From the NCBI RefSeq assembly GCF_014699135.1, contig NZ_JACOFT010000006.1, positions 186,001-250,000 on the forward strand: a DNA stretch of 64,000 nucleotides. The letters are read 5' to 3'. The stretch comes from Cognatundibacterium aquatile (GTDB lineage: Bacteria > Pseudomonadota > Gammaproteobacteria > Burkholderiales > Burkholderiaceae_D). Below the pieces are notes generated by a model. The model made no database searches, was not told the origin of the DNA, and saw only the letters and a program-made list of their open reading frames with translations. The translations under genes were made by a program, and so were the position numbers. Shown piece by piece: positions 35,740 through 47,282 of the stretch (positions are counted from its first letter, which is position 1; every line of letters begins with the position of its first letter).

Positions 35740-36672
35740 TTATTCCTGCGTATTAATCAGGCGCTCCGGTGCAAGAATACCGAATTCCTGTAGCTGAGCA
35801 GAACCCAGTAATTGCCCGTCAGTATCGCGATACACACGGACTCTGCCGGTCACCGGTGGCAGGCTGACAGTTTCTTTACCCAACGCCAGCCTTTGTCCAT
35901 GCAGAAAACGTCGGGCTAATTCCTCATTCAAATGCACAGGAGGAAAACTCGACAGCAAGGCATCAACAGGGTCAAGTAAAGCCAAACGCTGTTCTTCAGG
36001 CAGAGACTCCAGATAGTCCAGCGTAATCGATTTCTCCAATACCAGATGGCCGACCTGAATACGGCGCAATTCTTTCAGATGCGCACCGCATCCGAGCGCA
36101 GCGCCGATATCCTCACCCAGTACGCGGACATACGTCCCTTTGCTGCACTTCACTTTGAGGCTGAGCAACGGAGCATCATAGCCAAGAAATTCCAACTCAT
36201 GAATCACCACATTGCGCGCTTCGCGTTCCAGTGTGACGCCCGCCCGCGCATACTCATACAAAGGCTTGCCATCACGCTTCAGTGCCGAATACATAGGAGG
36301 AACCTGCGCAATCGGGCCTGTGAATTGTGTCAACACCTGCCGTATCTGCTCTTCAGTGACATCAACGCTTTTCGTCTCAAGCACATCGCCTTCAGTATCG
36401 CCGGTCGTGGTAGTAATGCCAAGATGCACAACTGTCGTATACGTTTTATCCGCTTCCAGCAAATCCTGCGAAAATTTGGTCGCTTCACCAAAACACAAAG
36501 GCAGTAAGCCGGTTGCAAATGGATCCAGCGTGCCCGTGTGACCGGCTTTCATCGCATTCAGAAAGCGCTTTGCTTTTATCAATGCGTCATTACTGGAAAA
36601 GCCAACCGGTTTATCCAATAGCAAGACGCCGTGCACAGGAACACGGGGACGTTTTTTAATCTGAGTTGTCAT
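35740..36672 (-). CDS. truB: TruB, tRNA pseudouridine(55) synthase
   Basis: A 310-residue enzyme making pseudouridine 55 in the T-loop of tRNAs. The catalytic Asp is in GHTGTLDPFATGLLPLCFGEATKF, and the opening GVLLLDKPVGFSSND is typical; the later KCSKGTYVRVLGEDIG motif is also present. The C-terminal segment is short. It follows rbfA by 35 bases, with a small hairpin (ACCGGAG/CTCCGGT, 36684-36701) in the gap. Confidence 0.97.
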   Translation of the reverse strand: MTTQIKKRPRVPVHGVLLLDKPVGFSSNDALIKAKRFLNAMKAGHTGTLDPFATGLLPLCFGEATKFSQDLLEADKTYTTVVHLGITTTTGDTEGDVLETKSVDVTEEQIRQVLTQFTGPIAQVPPMYSALKRDGKPLYEYARAGVTLEREARNVVIHELEFLGYDAPLLSLKVKCSKGTYVRVLGEDIGAALGCGAHLKELRRIQVGHLVLEKSITLDYLESLPEEQRLALLDPVDALLSSFPPVHLNEELARRFLHGQRLALGKETVSLPPVTGRVRVYRDTDGQLLGSAQLQEFGILAPERLINTQE

Positions 36673-36707
36673 AAGCCTGGAAAACCGGAGCGAACTCCGG
36701 TCAGAGA

Positions 36708-37097
36708 TCAGTTTTCGCCGTCGTCTTTAGCGCGAGTGGCATTCGCTTCATCAATCAGCTTAGACATGGCCATGCCACGTATTGTTGATGTGTCGTGGAT
36801 GAAGTGCAATTGCGGCAGAGTGTGGATATGCAAACGCAAACCCAATTGGGCTCGCAGGAAACCAGCGGCACGTGTCAGCGCGTCATTGGTTGCTTTGATT
36901 GCGACAGCATCATCCGCCAAGGTCGTGAAGAAAATTTTTGCGTGTGCATAATCGGGCGTGAGCTGCACTTCCGTCAGCGTGATCATGCCGACGCGCGGGT
37001 CTTTTAACTCAGACCAGATAATTTCAGCCAGATCTTTCTGAATCTGATCTGCAACGCGCAAACCACGTCCCGGTATATTTTTACTATGTTTTGCCAT
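36708..37097 (-). CDS. rbfA: RbfA, 30S ribosome-binding factor
   Basis: A 129-residue KH-fold factor that binds the 30S precursor and helps 16S rRNA 5' maturation. Family features include [26 protein letters not shown], and the C-terminal core [14 protein letters not shown]. It lies in the conserved infB-rbfA-truB order and follows a 22-base hairpin in the infB-rbfA gap. Confidence 0.97.
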   Translation of the reverse strand: MAKHSKNIPGRGLRVADQIQKDLAEIIWSELKDPRVGMITLTEVQLTPDYAHAKIFFTTLADDAVAIKATNDALTRAAGFLRAQLGLRLHIHTLPQLHFIHDTSTIRGMAMSKLIDEANATRAKDDGEN

Positions 37098-37125
37098 AAA
37101 TTATTTTTTTGCCTCTATAAACTAC

Positions 37126-37147
37126 AACCCCGGCCTGGGCCGGGGTT
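37126..37147 (-). other. Intercistronic hairpin between infB and rbfA
   Basis: AACCCCGGCC and GGCCGGGGTT are 10-base arms with only two bases between. It sits 9 bases after the infB stop. No T-run follows directly on the minus strand, so full termination is unlikely. A partial stop or a 3' stability element for infB mRNA is possible. Confidence 0.6.
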
Positions 37148-37155
37148 GGCTTGAA

Positions 37156-40005
37156 TTACAGAGTACGTGCAATTTCCTGTACTTCAAATATTTCTAGGTT
37201 ATCGCCAACCTGAATGTCGTTATAGCCTTTCAGCGACAAACCACACTCCATACCAGCGCGAACTTCTTTAGCGTCATCTTTGTAACGCTTCAGGGAATCC
37301 AGCTCACCAGTCCAGGTCACCACATTATTACGCAACAGACGAACTGACGATGTACGCTTGACCACGCCATCAGTGACCAGACAGCCTGCGATAGCGCCGA
37401 CTTTGCTGACCAGGAATACCTGTTTAACTTCAACCATACCGATGATCTGCTCACGTTTTTCCGGAGCCAACATGCCAGACAAGGCCGCTTTGACTTCATC
37501 GACTGCATCGTAAATGATGTTGTAGTAGCGAATATCCACACCATTCGACTCGGCCAGCTTACGTGCAGACGCATCAGCGCGGGTGTTAAAGCCAATAATA
37601 ACGGCCTTAGAGGCAACCGCCAGATTGACGTCATTTTCAGAGATACCACCAACTGCCGCGTGTACAACCTGTACACGCACTTCGCTGGTAGACAATTTCT
37701 GCAAAGACTGAACCAGAGCTTCCTGCGAACCTTGTACGTCGGTTTTGACGATGATAGGCAGATTTTTAACTTCACCCTCGCCCATGTTTTCAAACATGTT
37801 TTCGAGTTTAGCGGCCTGCTGCTTAGCCAGTTTAACATCACGGAATTTACCTTGACGGAACAAAGCAATTTCACGTGCTTTGCGCTCATCAACCATCACC
37901 ATCACTTCTTCACCAGCCGCTGGCACTTCTGTCAGACCCTGAATCTCTACAGGAATCGATGGACCAGCCTCGGTAATGTTGACGCCATTCTCATCCAGCA
38001 TCGCACGAACGCGGCCGTAAGAAGAACCAGCCAGGACGACATCACCACGTTTCAGAGTACCAGACTGCACCAGAATAGTTGCAACCGTACCACGACCTTT
38101 ATCCAGACGTGCTTCAACAACCAAACCTTTGGCTGGCGCATCTTTCGGCGCTTTCAACTCCAGCACTTCCGCTTGCAGCAAAACGTTTTCCAGCAGTGAG
38201 TCTATGCCCAGACCGGTTTTTGCAGACACCTGGACGAACGGTGAATCTCCACCGTATTCCTCTGGAACGACGCTTTCAGCGATCAGTTCTTGAGTCACGC
38301 GATCTGCATTGCCACCCGGTTTATCAATTTTATTGATGGCAACCACGAGTGGCACGCCAGCCGCTTTTGCATGTGCAATCGCTTCTTTTGTTTGCGGCAT
38401 CACACCATCATCGGCCGCCACCACCAGAATCACGATATCGGTCGCTTGTGCACCACGTGCACGCATCGCAGTAAATGCTTCATGTCCCGGCGTGTCGAGG
38501 AAAGTGATCATGCCACGCGGTGTTTCAACGTGGTAGGCACCAATGTGCTGTGTAATACCACCAGCTTCGCCAGATGCCACTTTGGCGCGACGAATATAAT
38601 CCAGCAACGATGTTTTACCGTGATCAACGTGCCCCATCACCGTCACTACCGGCGCGCGCGGGAAGGACTCGTACTCAGCGTGTTCAGCAACATCCGTCAG
38701 CAGTGCTTCCGGATCATCGAGTTTTGCAGCGAATGCTTTATGCCCCATTTCCTCAACCAGAATCATTGCTGTTTCCTGATCGAGCACCTGATTAATCGTG
38801 CACATCTGACCTAATTTCATCAAATGTTTGATGACTTCAGATGCCTTCACGGACATCTTGTGCGCTAACTCCGCCACTGTCAGTGTTTCAGGTACAAACA
38901 CATCTTTCACAATCGCTTCGACAGGTACCTGGAAGTTCGATTCACGCTCTTCATGATGACTGTTGCGGCGTCCTTTAGGACCGCCTTTCCAGCCGTCGCG
39001 ACCACCGGAAGTATCACCGCGAGTTTTCAGGCCACCGCTACGTTTTTTAGAATCTTCCTGCCAGGTTGAAGATACATTCGCGGATTTAATCGCTTTCTTA
39101 TCACCAACAGCCGGTTTTTTCTCGTCTTTCTTGTCTGCACTTGCCGCAACTGGCTTTTTATCGCCGGCTTTTTTATCGGCAGGCTTATGCAAAGTACCTT
39201 CAGCCTTAGGGGCAACTGCAGGCGCAGGTGGTGCAGCCTTCACAGGCCGACGCGCTGCATTCATCATTTCTTTGATCTGCGCAACTTCGTCAGCCACTGC
39301 TTTTCTTGCTTTTTCTGTTGCTGCTGCACGATCAGCCGCCTCTTTTGCTTCTAAGGCAGTTTTTTTCTTTGCTTCTTCTGCGTCCAAACGTTTTTTCTCT
39401 TCATCTGACTGGGAAGGCTTCACTTCCACAGTTTTTGCTGCTGCAGCTGCTGCCGCCGCTTGCTCTGCCTTCAATTGATCTGCTGCCGCTTTTGCCGCTT
39501 CAGCTTCAGCCGCTTCACGCATTGCTTTTGCCTGCGCTTCTTTTTCGGCTTCCAGCTTAGCAAGTCGCTCCTGCTTTTCACGCAGCTCAGCTTCTTGTCG
39601 TGCAATCAACTCAGCCTCGCGGCGCGCATCTTCCTCGCTGACCGCTGGCTCTTCAGGCTCTGCTGCTACAGTCCGCGCCGCCGCGTCATCCGCGACCACT
39701 TCATCGCGTTTGACGAACGTACGCTTCTTACGAACTTCAACCTGAATGGTGCGAGATTTGCCTGTAGCATCCGCCTGCTTAATCTCCGTTGTCTCTTTAC
39801 GAGTCACAGTGATTTTTTTCTTTTCAATGTCAACCGAAGATCCATGCGAACGACGCAAATGTTCCAGCAATCGGTCTTTATCTTCCTTTGTCAATGAATC
39901 TGACGTCGAATTTTTTTCGACACCTGCCCCACGCAATTGCGTGAGCAACAAATCCGCTGACATTTTCAGCTCGGTGGCAAATTGGGCAACGTTGTTACTC
40001 GCCAT
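37156..40005 (-). CDS. infB: InfB, translation initiation factor IF-2
   Basis: A 949-residue factor bringing fMet-tRNA to the 30S subunit. It begins with an IF2-N domain ([19 protein letters not shown]), then a long Ala/Lys/Glu-rich linker (about residues 120-350) and a second IF2-N domain. The G domain has [20 protein letters not shown] and NKIDKPGG. Domains II, III and the C-terminal fMet-tRNA-binding domain complete it. Length is usual for betaproteobacteria. It follows nusA by 47 bases. Confidence 0.98.
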   Translation of the reverse strand: MASNNVAQFATELKMSADLLLTQLRGAGVEKNSTSDSLTKEDKDRLLEHLRRSHGSSVDIEKKKITVTRKETTEIKQADATGKSRTIQVEVRKKRTFVKRDEVVADDAAARTVAAEPEEPAVSEEDARREAELIARQEAELREKQERLAKLEAEKEAQAKAMREAAEAEAAKAAADQLKAEQAAAAAAAAKTVEVKPSQSDEEKKRLDAEEAKKKTALEAKEAADRAAATEKARKAVADEVAQIKEMMNAARRPVKAAPPAPAVAPKAEGTLHKPADKKAGDKKPVAASADKKDEKKPAVGDKKAIKSANVSSTWQEDSKKRSGGLKTRGDTSGGRDGWKGGPKGRRNSHHEERESNFQVPVEAIVKDVFVPETLTVAELAHKMSVKASEVIKHLMKLGQMCTINQVLDQETAMILVEEMGHKAFAAKLDDPEALLTDVAEHAEYESFPRAPVVTVMGHVDHGKTSLLDYIRRAKVASGEAGGITQHIGAYHVETPRGMITFLDTPGHEAFTAMRARGAQATDIVILVVAADDGVMPQTKEAIAHAKAAGVPLVVAINKIDKPGGNADRVTQELIAESVVPEEYGGDSPFVQVSAKTGLGIDSLLENVLLQAEVLELKAPKDAPAKGLVVEARLDKGRGTVATILVQSGTLKRGDVVLAGSSYGRVRAMLDENGVNITEAGPSIPVEIQGLTEVPAAGEEVMVMVDERKAREIALFRQGKFRDVKLAKQQAAKLENMFENMGEGEVKNLPIIVKTDVQGSQEALVQSLQKLSTSEVRVQVVHAAVGGISENDVNLAVASKAVIIGFNTRADASARKLAESNGVDIRYYNIIYDAVDEVKAALSGMLAPEKREQIIGMVEVKQVFLVSKVGAIAGCLVTDGVVKRTSSVRLLRNNVVTWTGELDSLKRYKDDAKEVRAGMECGLSLKGYNDIQVGDNLEIFEVQEIARTL

Positions 40006-40052
40006 TCAGTCCTCTTTTTCTATGTGCGCGTTATGAATATGAAACCCGTGAA

Positions 40053-41612
40053 TTACTTTGCTTCTACGAGTTTCCAGGCATTGGCTAACAAAACCTTGGC
40101 CTGATCATCATATTTAGCGTCGATGAGTTTCATCTCATCATCGGTCACATCTTCAAATGCTTCTTTAATTAAATGGCGTGAACGGTCGGCAGACAATGCC
40201 AAAATCGCGCCAAATTCGTCGTATGCCAAACCAGCAAAAGCTGCCAGTGTCTTGATGCCAGCCAGTCCCAACTTGCCAGCGGTCACACGTGTCATACCTT
40301 CGAGGTTGATCAGTTCATCATCCATGCCTTCCAGGCCTTCTTCAGAAGCGATCGCTTCCGTCAAAAGCGCATCACGTGCACGGTTACGCAATTCAGTAAC
40401 CGTATCTTCGTCAAATGCCTCAATTTCCAGCATTTCAGTGATAGGCACATAAGCGATCTCTTCCAGACTGGAGAATCCTTCTTCCACCAGAATTTCAGCA
40501 ACTTCCTGATCAACATCCAGTTTTTCCATGAACAAAGCACGGATACCGGCAGTTTCCTGCTCTGCTTTGTTGGCAGATTCTTCTGCTGTCATGATATTAA
40601 TTTGCCAGCCAGTCAATTCAGCTGCGAGACGTACATTCTGACCGCTACGGCCTATGGCAATCGCAAGATTTTCTTCGTCAACCACCACATCCATACCATG
40701 CTTATCTTCGTCCACCATGATGGACGACACATTCGCCGGTGCCAATGCGCCAATGACAAATTGAGCTGGATCTTCGGACCACAACACGATATCAACGCGC
40801 TCGCCGCCGAGCTCACCAGTCACAGCCTGAACGCGGGAACCACGCATACCAACGCAGGTACCAATAGGATCAATACGTTTATCGGCAGTATAAACAGCGA
40901 TTTTCGCGCGAACACCTGGGTCGCGAGCTGCAGACTTGATTACCAGAGAACCCTGTTCAATTTCGGGCACTTCCAGCTCAAACAATTTCATGATGAATTC
41001 GGGTGCTGTACGGGATAAGATCACCTGTGGTCCGCGAGCATTGCGATCAATACGCAAAATATATGCACGGACACGATCACCAACACGCAGATTTTCCTTA
41101 GGAATCATCTGATCGCGTGGCAGGCGAGCCTCAATTTTACCAGACTCAACCACCGCGTCACCACGCTCCATACGTTTAATCGTACCGGTAACAAGAGAAT
41201 CGCCGCGCTCAAGGAAGTCCGCCAGAATTTGTTCACGCTCAGCATCACGAATGCGCTGCAATACCACTTGCTTGGTATCTTGTGCAAAACGGCGCCCGAA
41301 ATCAACAGACTCGATTTCTTCTTCGATATAGTCACCAATCTGAATTTCGGCGTCATCTTCGACCGCTTCGAAATGCAGAATTTCCTGATCTGGCAGCTGC
41401 AAGCCAGCCTCATCAGGAACCACATGCCAGCGGCGGAATGAGCGAAACTCACCAGTGTCGCGATCAATTTCAACGCGAATATCTACTTCACCTGGAAAAC
41501 GCTTTTTTGTCGCTTGCGCCAAAGCATGCTCGAGCGCGCCGAAAACAACTTCTTCATCGACATTTTTTTCGCGTGCCAGCACATCAACCAATAACAACAA
41601 ATCACGACTCAT
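40053..41612 (-). CDS. nusA: NusA, transcription elongation/termination factor
   Basis: A 519-residue factor binding RNA polymerase. The order is: N-terminal polymerase-binding domain, S1 domain ([20 protein letters not shown]), two KH domains ([37 protein letters not shown]) and two C-terminal acidic repeats of the proteobacterial type. Its ATG overlaps the rimP stop (ATGA). It sits in the conserved rimP-nusA-infB operon. Confidence 0.98.
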   Translation of the reverse strand: MSRDLLLLVDVLAREKNVDEEVVFGALEHALAQATKKRFPGEVDIRVEIDRDTGEFRSFRRWHVVPDEAGLQLPDQEILHFEAVEDDAEIQIGDYIEEEIESVDFGRRFAQDTKQVVLQRIRDAEREQILADFLERGDSLVTGTIKRMERGDAVVESGKIEARLPRDQMIPKENLRVGDRVRAYILRIDRNARGPQVILSRTAPEFIMKLFELEVPEIEQGSLVIKSAARDPGVRAKIAVYTADKRIDPIGTCVGMRGSRVQAVTGELGGERVDIVLWSEDPAQFVIGALAPANVSSIMVDEDKHGMDVVVDEENLAIAIGRSGQNVRLAAELTGWQINIMTAEESANKAEQETAGIRALFMEKLDVDQEVAEILVEEGFSSLEEIAYVPITEMLEIEAFDEDTVTELRNRARDALLTEAIASEEGLEGMDDELINLEGMTRVTAGKLGLAGIKTLAAFAGLAYDEFGAILALSADRSRHLIKEAFEDVTDDEMKLIDAKYDDQAKVLLANAWKLVEAK

Positions 41613-42094
41613 GCTTTGCGACTCCTAAAATCCACTTGTGGCACCAGGTGTGCCTTATCCACATCGGCGAGCGAAAACTCCAGCAGAGCCGACCCATCTT
41701 TTACTTCAAATTCCAGCTTCAGATTATCACCTTCAGGCTCATGTAATATGCCTTCGAAAGTTTTACGGTTTGGCGTACCGGGCAAAGGCATGCGTAATTT
41801 TACTGTCGCTTTTTCACCCGCAAAACGCACATAATCCGCAAGTTTCTTCAGCGGCCTGTCTAGGCCCGGCGAAGACACTTCCAGACGATTGTAATTAACA
41901 TTTTCAACCGTCAACACATGCGACAATTGATGACTGACTTTCTCACAATCTTCGACTGTGATATTGCCCTTCTCAATGTCGTCCGGTAAAAAATCGATGT
42001 ACACTCTGAACAAGCCACGTTCAGCCTGTTCAAAATCCACCAGATCATATCCAGTGCCGTTGACAGTCTTCTCTATTAAATCCAACAAAACCAA
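41609..42094 (-). CDS. rimP: RimP, 30S subunit maturation factor
   Basis: A 161-residue factor for 30S assembly. Core motifs are [23 protein letters not shown], and [16 protein letters not shown]. The start appears to be TTG at 42094: GGAG lies six bases upstream and the product then begins at the usual family position, with no ATG available. It is the first gene of the nusA-infB operon and is coupled to nusA by an ATGA overlap. Confidence 0.95.
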   Translation of the reverse strand: MVLLDLIEKTVNGTGYDLVDFEQAERGLFRVYIDFLPDDIEKGNITVEDCEKVSHQLSHVLTVENVNYNRLEVSSPGLDRPLKKLADYVRFAGEKATVKLRMPLPGTPNRKTFEGILHEPEGDNLKLEFEVKDGSALLEFSLADVDKAHLVPQVDFRSRKA

Positions 42095-42159
42095 ACTATT
42101 CTCCGAAAGTCACAAACCTGTACACATACGAAAACTCAGGCATATCAAACGATAAGACC

Positions 42160-42190
42160 AAAAAAAAATGGGCAACTGCCCATCTTTTTT
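42160..42190. terminator. Terminator between rluB and rimP
   Basis: ATGGGCA-AC-TGCCCAT (42169-42184) has A- and T-tracts on both sides. On the minus strand it is followed by nine T and ends the scpB-rluB unit about 125 bases past rluB. The rimP promoter must lie between here and 42100. Confidence 0.87.
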
Positions 42191-42309
42191 CGTAGCACCC
42201 GAGTCAAACAACATATCAGGCATAATCTACTAACTGCCAGATTATAAACGATTATTTACCCCATCGCAATGGAAAACAGGGCAAAACCACGACAATTCAT
42301 ACCACAAAA

Positions 42310-43890
42310 TCAAGCACCACGTGAACGTCTGCGCGCCGCAATCCCTTGTCCTATCGCCTGCCCACTTCCTCTGGCTGTCGGCCCGCGTCGTTGCTGACCA
42401 GCATCAGGGAATCCCAGCGCTGTTTGCAGTGGATCAGGTTGTCTGCTGCGTTTATTACCAGTACCTCCGGCACCATTTCCGTAGTTGCCAGCACCACCAG
42501 ACTTATTGCCATTTGCGTTGCCGCCACGACCTGCACTATATTCACCGCGCCCGCCAGACATAGGGAAAGACGGTTGCTTTTGCGTAAAAGGAGTCACACC
42601 AAACGGCACTTTACTGCCATAGGTTTTGCCACTTTTTGCCGCAGGCTTATCAGAAGCCGTTTTTTCGAGCCCACTTAATTTCAGCAGACTACGCACCGCA
42701 TCCTCCCCCAACTCCTCCCAGCGACCACGCTTCAGATTAGCAGGCAATGTCATCGCACCATAACGAGTACGAATCAGACGTGAAACAGTCAGACCAACCG
42801 CCTCAAACATGCGGCGCACCTCACGATTACGCCCCTCACCAATAATCACCCGATACCATTTATTCACACCCTCACCGCCGCCATCGGTAATTTTGGAGAA
42901 CTGCGCCAAGCCATCTTCCAGCTCAACACCTGCCAGCAAACGCTGACGCATACCCTCTTCCAACTCACCCAGGGTACGCACGGCGTATTCGCGCTCGATG
43001 CCATAACGAGGATGCATCAGACGGTTCGCCAGATCACCAGAGGTTGTAAATAACAACAACCCTTCCGTGTTGTAATCCAGTCGACCGACCGCCAACCACT
43101 TACCAACCTTCATCGTCGGCAGACTTTCAAATACCGAATTGCGCCCTTCTGGGTCGTTCGTACTGACAATTTCACCAGCAGGCTTATGGTAAATCAGGAC
43201 GCGCGGCGGCTTTTTACTCACTTTGCGCATAATCGGCTTACCATTGATACGCACCTGATCTGTTGGCAAAATTCGCTGACCGATATGCGCGGGCTCGCCA
43301 TTAACTGAAACACGCCCAGCAACAATCAAATCCTCCATATCGCGACGCGAACCAAGACCCGCCTCCGCCAACACCTTGTGCAACTTCGGCGCATCATCAT
43401 CAGCAGTCAAGTCGCGACGCACAGGCTTAGCGTTGCGCCCCCGGCCCTTCGTTTTATCATCCTCAGTGACATCCGCGTCAAACGCTTCAGAAGTGACGAA
43501 TGAAAATACATCATCTGGAGTCGCAGCATCACGACGACCAGCTTTCGCCTGCTGTGGACGACGCCCATTACCGCGCACACCTGCACCAGCTTCACGCGGA
43601 GGACGTTCAGCGCGCGAAGACGACTGCCCACTATCAGGACGATCGGCGCGCGGCTTGCGCTGACGATTCTGGTTTGGCGTACGAGCCGGACGTTCACCAG
43701 CATCAGGCGTAGCAGCGCCAAACTCAGCACCTCCAGACCCAGTTGCATCGACCGGCGCAGCAAGATCAGACTTGGCACGCGTTCTGCGCATATTACGAGG
43801 ACCGCGCACGCCGCGCTTCACTTGCTTCCCATTATCAGCATCGCTTTGCGTCTGATCGGCTTTCACATCTTCAGGATTCATTTGATTCAT
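42310..43890 (-). CDS. rluB: RluB, 23S rRNA pseudouridine(2605) synthase
   Basis: A 526-residue member of the RsuA/RluB group. A basic low-complexity extension (about residues 1-155, many Arg/Pro/Ala) comes first. An S4 domain follows ([21 protein letters not shown]), then the catalytic domain with Asp in [13 protein letters not shown]. The tail (about 460-526) is rich in Gly and Asn. E. coli RluB is about 290 residues; the long basic ends are common in betaproteobacteria. The start overlaps the 3' end of scpB; ATGs at 43890 and 43881 are possible. Confidence 0.93.
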   Translation of the reverse strand: MNQMNPEDVKADQTQSDADNGKQVKRGVRGPRNMRRTRAKSDLAAPVDATGSGGAEFGAATPDAGERPARTPNQNRQRKPRADRPDSGQSSSRAERPPREAGAGVRGNGRRPQQAKAGRRDAATPDDVFSFVTSEAFDADVTEDDKTKGRGRNAKPVRRDLTADDDAPKLHKVLAEAGLGSRRDMEDLIVAGRVSVNGEPAHIGQRILPTDQVRINGKPIMRKVSKKPPRVLIYHKPAGEIVSTNDPEGRNSVFESLPTMKVGKWLAVGRLDYNTEGLLLFTTSGDLANRLMHPRYGIEREYAVRTLGELEEGMRQRLLAGVELEDGLAQFSKITDGGGEGVNKWYRVIIGEGRNREVRRMFEAVGLTVSRLIRTRYGAMTLPANLKRGRWEELGEDAVRSLLKLSGLEKTASDKPAAKSGKTYGSKVPFGVTPFTQKQPSFPMSGGRGEYSAGRGGNANGNKSGGAGNYGNGAGGTGNKRSRQPDPLQTALGFPDAGQQRRGPTARGSGQAIGQGIAARRRSRGA

Positions 43891-44692
43891 TCTTTAATTC
43901 TATTTGAGGCTGCTGAAGCTGATCAGCACCCGGCTCCATATCTGGCACCGACTCTTCGGCAGCCTGATCACTTAATTTTCCAACAGCAGAAAGCTCAACA
44001 TCAACGACGTCGCCATCAACTTCCCGCTCAGACGCAATCTCATCAGAAGAGGATTGCATCAAACTTAAACTCTCTTGCGCACCCGCGCTCAACTGATCCG
44101 CAAGACCACTCAATACAGGCTCAGCCACGGATAACTCAACAGAGTCCTCTGACGCATCCTTGGTAATTTGCTGCAAAGGTGGCAACTGATCCAGCGAGGC
44201 CAGACCAAGATCACTTAGAAACTGCTTGGTCGTTGCGAACAATGCTGGTCGACCCGGAACGTCGCGATGACCAATCACCTCAATCCAACAACGATCTTCC
44301 AGTGCCTTGATCATTTGCGAAGCAACAGTCACGCCGCGAATTTCCTCGATATCACCCCTCGTCACAGGTTGGCGATAAGCGATAATGGCCAGGGTTTCCA
44401 TCGTTGCTCTTGAGTATTTGGGCGGCTTCTCAGGATTCAGCCGATCAATATAGGCGCGCATTTCAGGACGACTCTGAAAACGCCAGCCATTCGACAGACC
44501 GACCAGCTCTATACCTTTATCCGACCAATCGAGACGCAAATCTTCCAGCATCGACTTGATGGTATCAGCACCAACCACATCACCTTGATCGTCAGTTTCC
44601 TGAAACAGCTTCTTCATAGAATTCACCGTCAGCGGCTCAAGCGCGCATAACAAGGCTGTTTCGAGGACTCGCTTTGCCTCAGCAGTATTCAT
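43871..44692 (-). CDS. scpB: ScpB, segregation and condensation protein B
   Basis: A 273-residue Smc-complex partner with two winged-helix domains: [25 protein letters not shown], then [22 protein letters not shown] and [18 protein letters not shown]. The last 85 residues are acidic and low-complexity. No scpA lies next to it in this window. It overlaps rluB, so the two are translationally linked, an arrangement common in proteobacteria. Confidence 0.95.
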   Translation of the reverse strand: MNTAEAKRVLETALLCALEPLTVNSMKKLFQETDDQGDVVGADTIKSMLEDLRLDWSDKGIELVGLSNGWRFQSRPEMRAYIDRLNPEKPPKYSRATMETLAIIAYRQPVTRGDIEEIRGVTVASQMIKALEDRCWIEVIGHRDVPGRPALFATTKQFLSDLGLASLDQLPPLQQITKDASEDSVELSVAEPVLSGLADQLSAGAQESLSLMQSSSDEIASEREVDGDVVDVELSAVGKLSDQAAEESVPDMEPGADQLQQPQIELKNESNES

Positions 44693-44940
44693 GCAAATAT
44701 AATTACACGGGTTTAATAGATGTCATACAGCAGGACGAAGCATGAACAAACCAGCTTCAACCCACACCTTTATGCATTTAATTTTGTCGCAACCCATTCA
44801 GGTGTCGACGCCCATCAAGCGGGCCAGATCAGGGTGTATTTTCAGGACGCAATCTGCACGCCCAACCCATCAAATTAGTAGATGCTAGATTGTAGTCCAG
44901 ATTCAGGAAGACAATCAAAAATAAATCATCGTTCAAAGTA

Positions 44941-44971
44941 AAAAAAGCCACGTAATAACGCGGCTTTTTTT
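44941..44971 (-). terminator. Terminator of tRNA-fMet
   Basis: AAAAAAGCCACG pairs with CGCGGCTTTTTT with one A-C mismatch. It begins eight bases after the tRNA 3' end, and a T-run follows on the minus strand. Confidence 0.85.
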
Positions 44972-44978
44972 GTAATTC

Positions 44979-45055
<77 letters not shown>

Positions 45056-45194
45056 TCTGAAGAGATAGACTATACACGTTTTTGCTGCTTTGCGCAAATC
45101 TTTCGCCATGCGATTTCAATTACCGGCCAAAGCACGCCAAACGCACAATGAATTGATACACTGCTGAAATTGCTTAATTTTTTCGCCATTCACC

Positions 45195-45767
45195 ATGAAA
45201 TTCTGTTCCGACTGCGCGGCCCCCGTCGAGCTGAAGATACCCGCTGACGATACCCGTGAACGTTTCGTCTGCACGTCTTGCGGCGCCATTCACTATCAAA
45301 ACCCCAAGATGGTCGTTGGCTCAATTCCGGTATGGGAAGAGAACGGTGAATTAAAAATCCTGCTGTGCAAACGGGCGATTGCGCCGCGCTATGGCTACTG
45401 GACCTTACCGGCCGGATTCATGGAAAACAATGAAACCACCGCGCAGGCCGCACAAAGAGAAACTGAGGAAGAGGCCGGGGCCAATATTGAGTTGCATGAC
45501 TTATTTTCTATTCTGAATGTGCCACACGTGCATCAGGTGCACCTGTTTTATCGTGCCACTTTACTCGATCTGAATTATGCGGCTGGGGTTGAAAGTCTAG
45601 CCGTGCAACTGTTTTCTGAAAAAGAAATTCCCTGGGATGACATTGCCTTTCCCACCATCAGTTACACCCTGAAATTTTTCTTTGAAAACTATCGCCGCGC
45701 GCAGAAGGGCGAATGTTATCGACTCTATGCTCATGACATCTTTAAACCTATGCAGCAAGAAGGCTGA
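45195..45767 (+). CDS. Nudix hydrolase with N-terminal zinc ribbon
   Basis: A 190-residue enzyme. Residues 4-7 and 26-29 form a C-x2-C...C-x2-C zinc ribbon. The Nudix box lies near residues 75-97 (GFMENNETTAQAAQRETEEEAGA) with the REx2EE core. The NudC-like layout suggests hydrolysis of nucleoside diphosphate derivatives such as ADP-ribose or NADH. The NADH pyrophosphatase-specific motif is not evident, so the substrate is open. It stands alone, convergent with amt, and shares a bidirectional terminator with it. Confidence 0.88.
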   Translation: MKFCSDCAAPVELKIPADDTRERFVCTSCGAIHYQNPKMVVGSIPVWEENGELKILLCKRAIAPRYGYWTLPAGFMENNETTAQAAQRETEEEAGANIELHDLFSILNVPHVHQVHLFYRATLLDLNYAAGVESLAVQLFSEKEIPWDDIAFPTISYTLKFFFENYRRAQKGECYRLYAHDIFKPMQQEG

Positions 45768-45798
45768 GCAATAAACCGGGATAAAAATGAAACGAAAC

Positions 45799-45827
45799 AA
45801 AAAAGGGTGGAAATTCCACCCTTTTTT
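45799..45827. terminator. Bidirectional terminator between Nudix gene and amt
   Basis: GGGTGGAA-A-TTCCACCC is flanked by six A and six T. It serves both convergent genes. Confidence 0.92.
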
Positions 45828-45890
45828 ATTAACCGCACATTATTAATCTTGTTGATGTCCAGCCAATTTCGCAACGAATTTCGCCCGAAA

Positions 45891-47093
45891 TCACCAACTG
45901 GATTCGCGCTCTGCCGTTGATGAAATTTTATGTATCGACAAATCGGCACCTTCAAATTCCTGCTCAGGATCCAGACGTATGCCCATAGTTTTTTTCAGCA
46001 AACCATAAATCGCATAACCGCCGGAAAACGCAATCACAATGCCGAGCACGGTACCAAAGACTTGCGATAATAAACTGACGCCGCCCAGCCCACCCAGCAT
46101 CTTCTGACCAAAAATCCCGGCAGCAATTCCGCCCCATGCGCCGCACAAGCCATGCAAAGGCCAGACACCGAGCACATCATCCACCTTCCATTTATTTTGC
46201 GTCCAGGTAAACATCCAGACAAAAATAGCACCAGCCACACCGCCAGTGATCAACGCCCCCAAAGGATGCATCAGATCAGAGCCTGCGCAAACCGCGACCA
46301 GCCCAGCCAGCGGGCCGTTATACACAAAGCCGGGATCATTCTTCCCCATCAGCAAAGCGACCAGCGTACCGCCCACCATCGCCATCAGAGAGTTAATCGC
46401 CACCAGGCCATTCATCTTATCCAGTGTCTGCGCGCTCATGACGTTGAAGCCGAACCAGCCCACCGTTAATATCCACGCGCCCAGCGCCAGAAACGGAATG
46501 CTGGAAGGCGGGTGCGCAGCAATCGCGCCATTTTTCATATACCGGCCGCGCCGCGCGCCCAGCAACAACACAGCAGGCAACGCGACCCATCCGCCAAAAG
46601 CGTGCACCACCACAGAACCGGCAAAATCGTGAAACTCATCAGAAAACGCTGCTTTCAGCCAGTCCTGAATGCCGAAGCGATGATTCCAGGCGATGCCTTC
46701 AAACAGAGGATATAAAACACCAACCAGTACCGCCGTCGCAATCAATTGCGGATAAAACTTGGCGCGCTCAGCGATACCACCGGAAATAATCGCCGGTATC
46801 GCCGCCGCAAAGGTCAGTAAAAAGAAAAACTTCACCAGCTCAAAACCGTTTTTTGCGACCAGCACTTCGGCGCCGGAATAAAACTGGATACCATAAGCGA
46901 TGCTGTAACCGACAAAGAAATAAGCAATCGTCGATACCGCAAAATCGACAATAATCTTCACCAGCGCATTGACCTGGTTTTTTTTACGCACGGTACCTAA
47001 CTCCAGAAACGCAAATCCCGCATGCATTGCTAGAATCATGATTGCACCAAGCAAAATAAACAAAGCATTGGCGCCATCTATTTGTACGTTCAT
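45891..47093 (-). CDS. amtB: Amt-family ammonium transporter
   Basis: A 400-residue membrane protein with eleven helices. Both pore histidines are present (VVVHAFGGWVAL and WPLHGLCGAWGG), as is the motif AFLELGTVRKKN. No signal peptide is present, unlike E. coli AmtB. A near-perfect ribosome site (AGGGGAGG) and a good sigma-54 promoter precede it, which fits nitrogen control by NtrC. No glnK gene is next to it, which is less usual. Confidence 0.95.
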   Translation of the reverse strand: MNVQIDGANALFILLGAIMILAMHAGFAFLELGTVRKKNQVNALVKIIVDFAVSTIAYFFVGYSIAYGIQFYSGAEVLVAKNGFELVKFFFLLTFAAAIPAIISGGIAERAKFYPQLIATAVLVGVLYPLFEGIAWNHRFGIQDWLKAAFSDEFHDFAGSVVVHAFGGWVALPAVLLLGARRGRYMKNGAIAAHPPSSIPFLALGAWILTVGWFGFNVMSAQTLDKMNGLVAINSLMAMVGGTLVALLMGKNDPGFVYNGPLAGLVAVCAGSDLMHPLGALITGGVAGAIFVWMFTWTQNKWKVDDVLGVWPLHGLCGAWGGIAAGIFGQKMLGGLGGVSLLSQVFGTVLGIVIAFSGGYAIYGLLKKTMGIRLDPEQEFEGADLSIHKISSTAERESSW

Positions 47094-47144
47094 GCTGATA
47101 CCTCCCCTTAAGTGTGCACTTCTTAATTAGTTTTACACAGATAA

Positions 47145-47161
47145 AGCAATAAATATTCCAA
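47145..47161 (-). promoter_or_regulatory. Sigma-54 promoter of amt
   Basis: The minus strand reads TTGGAATA-TTTA-TTGCT, against the consensus YTGGCAYR-N4-TTGCW: a single mismatch, with the required ten bases between GG and GC. It ends 51 bases before the start codon. GCACC half-sites that could bind NtrC lie upstream but no clean dyad is seen. Confidence 0.65.
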
Positions 47162-47282
47162 TTTGGTGCAAACACCTTAAGTTATTGAATTTTATGGATA
47201 ATATCAATTTAACACGCACCATGCACAGGCATTTTGCACTCACAAAAAGCGCTGTTTTAGTGCAACGCCAGAAAGGATCACA

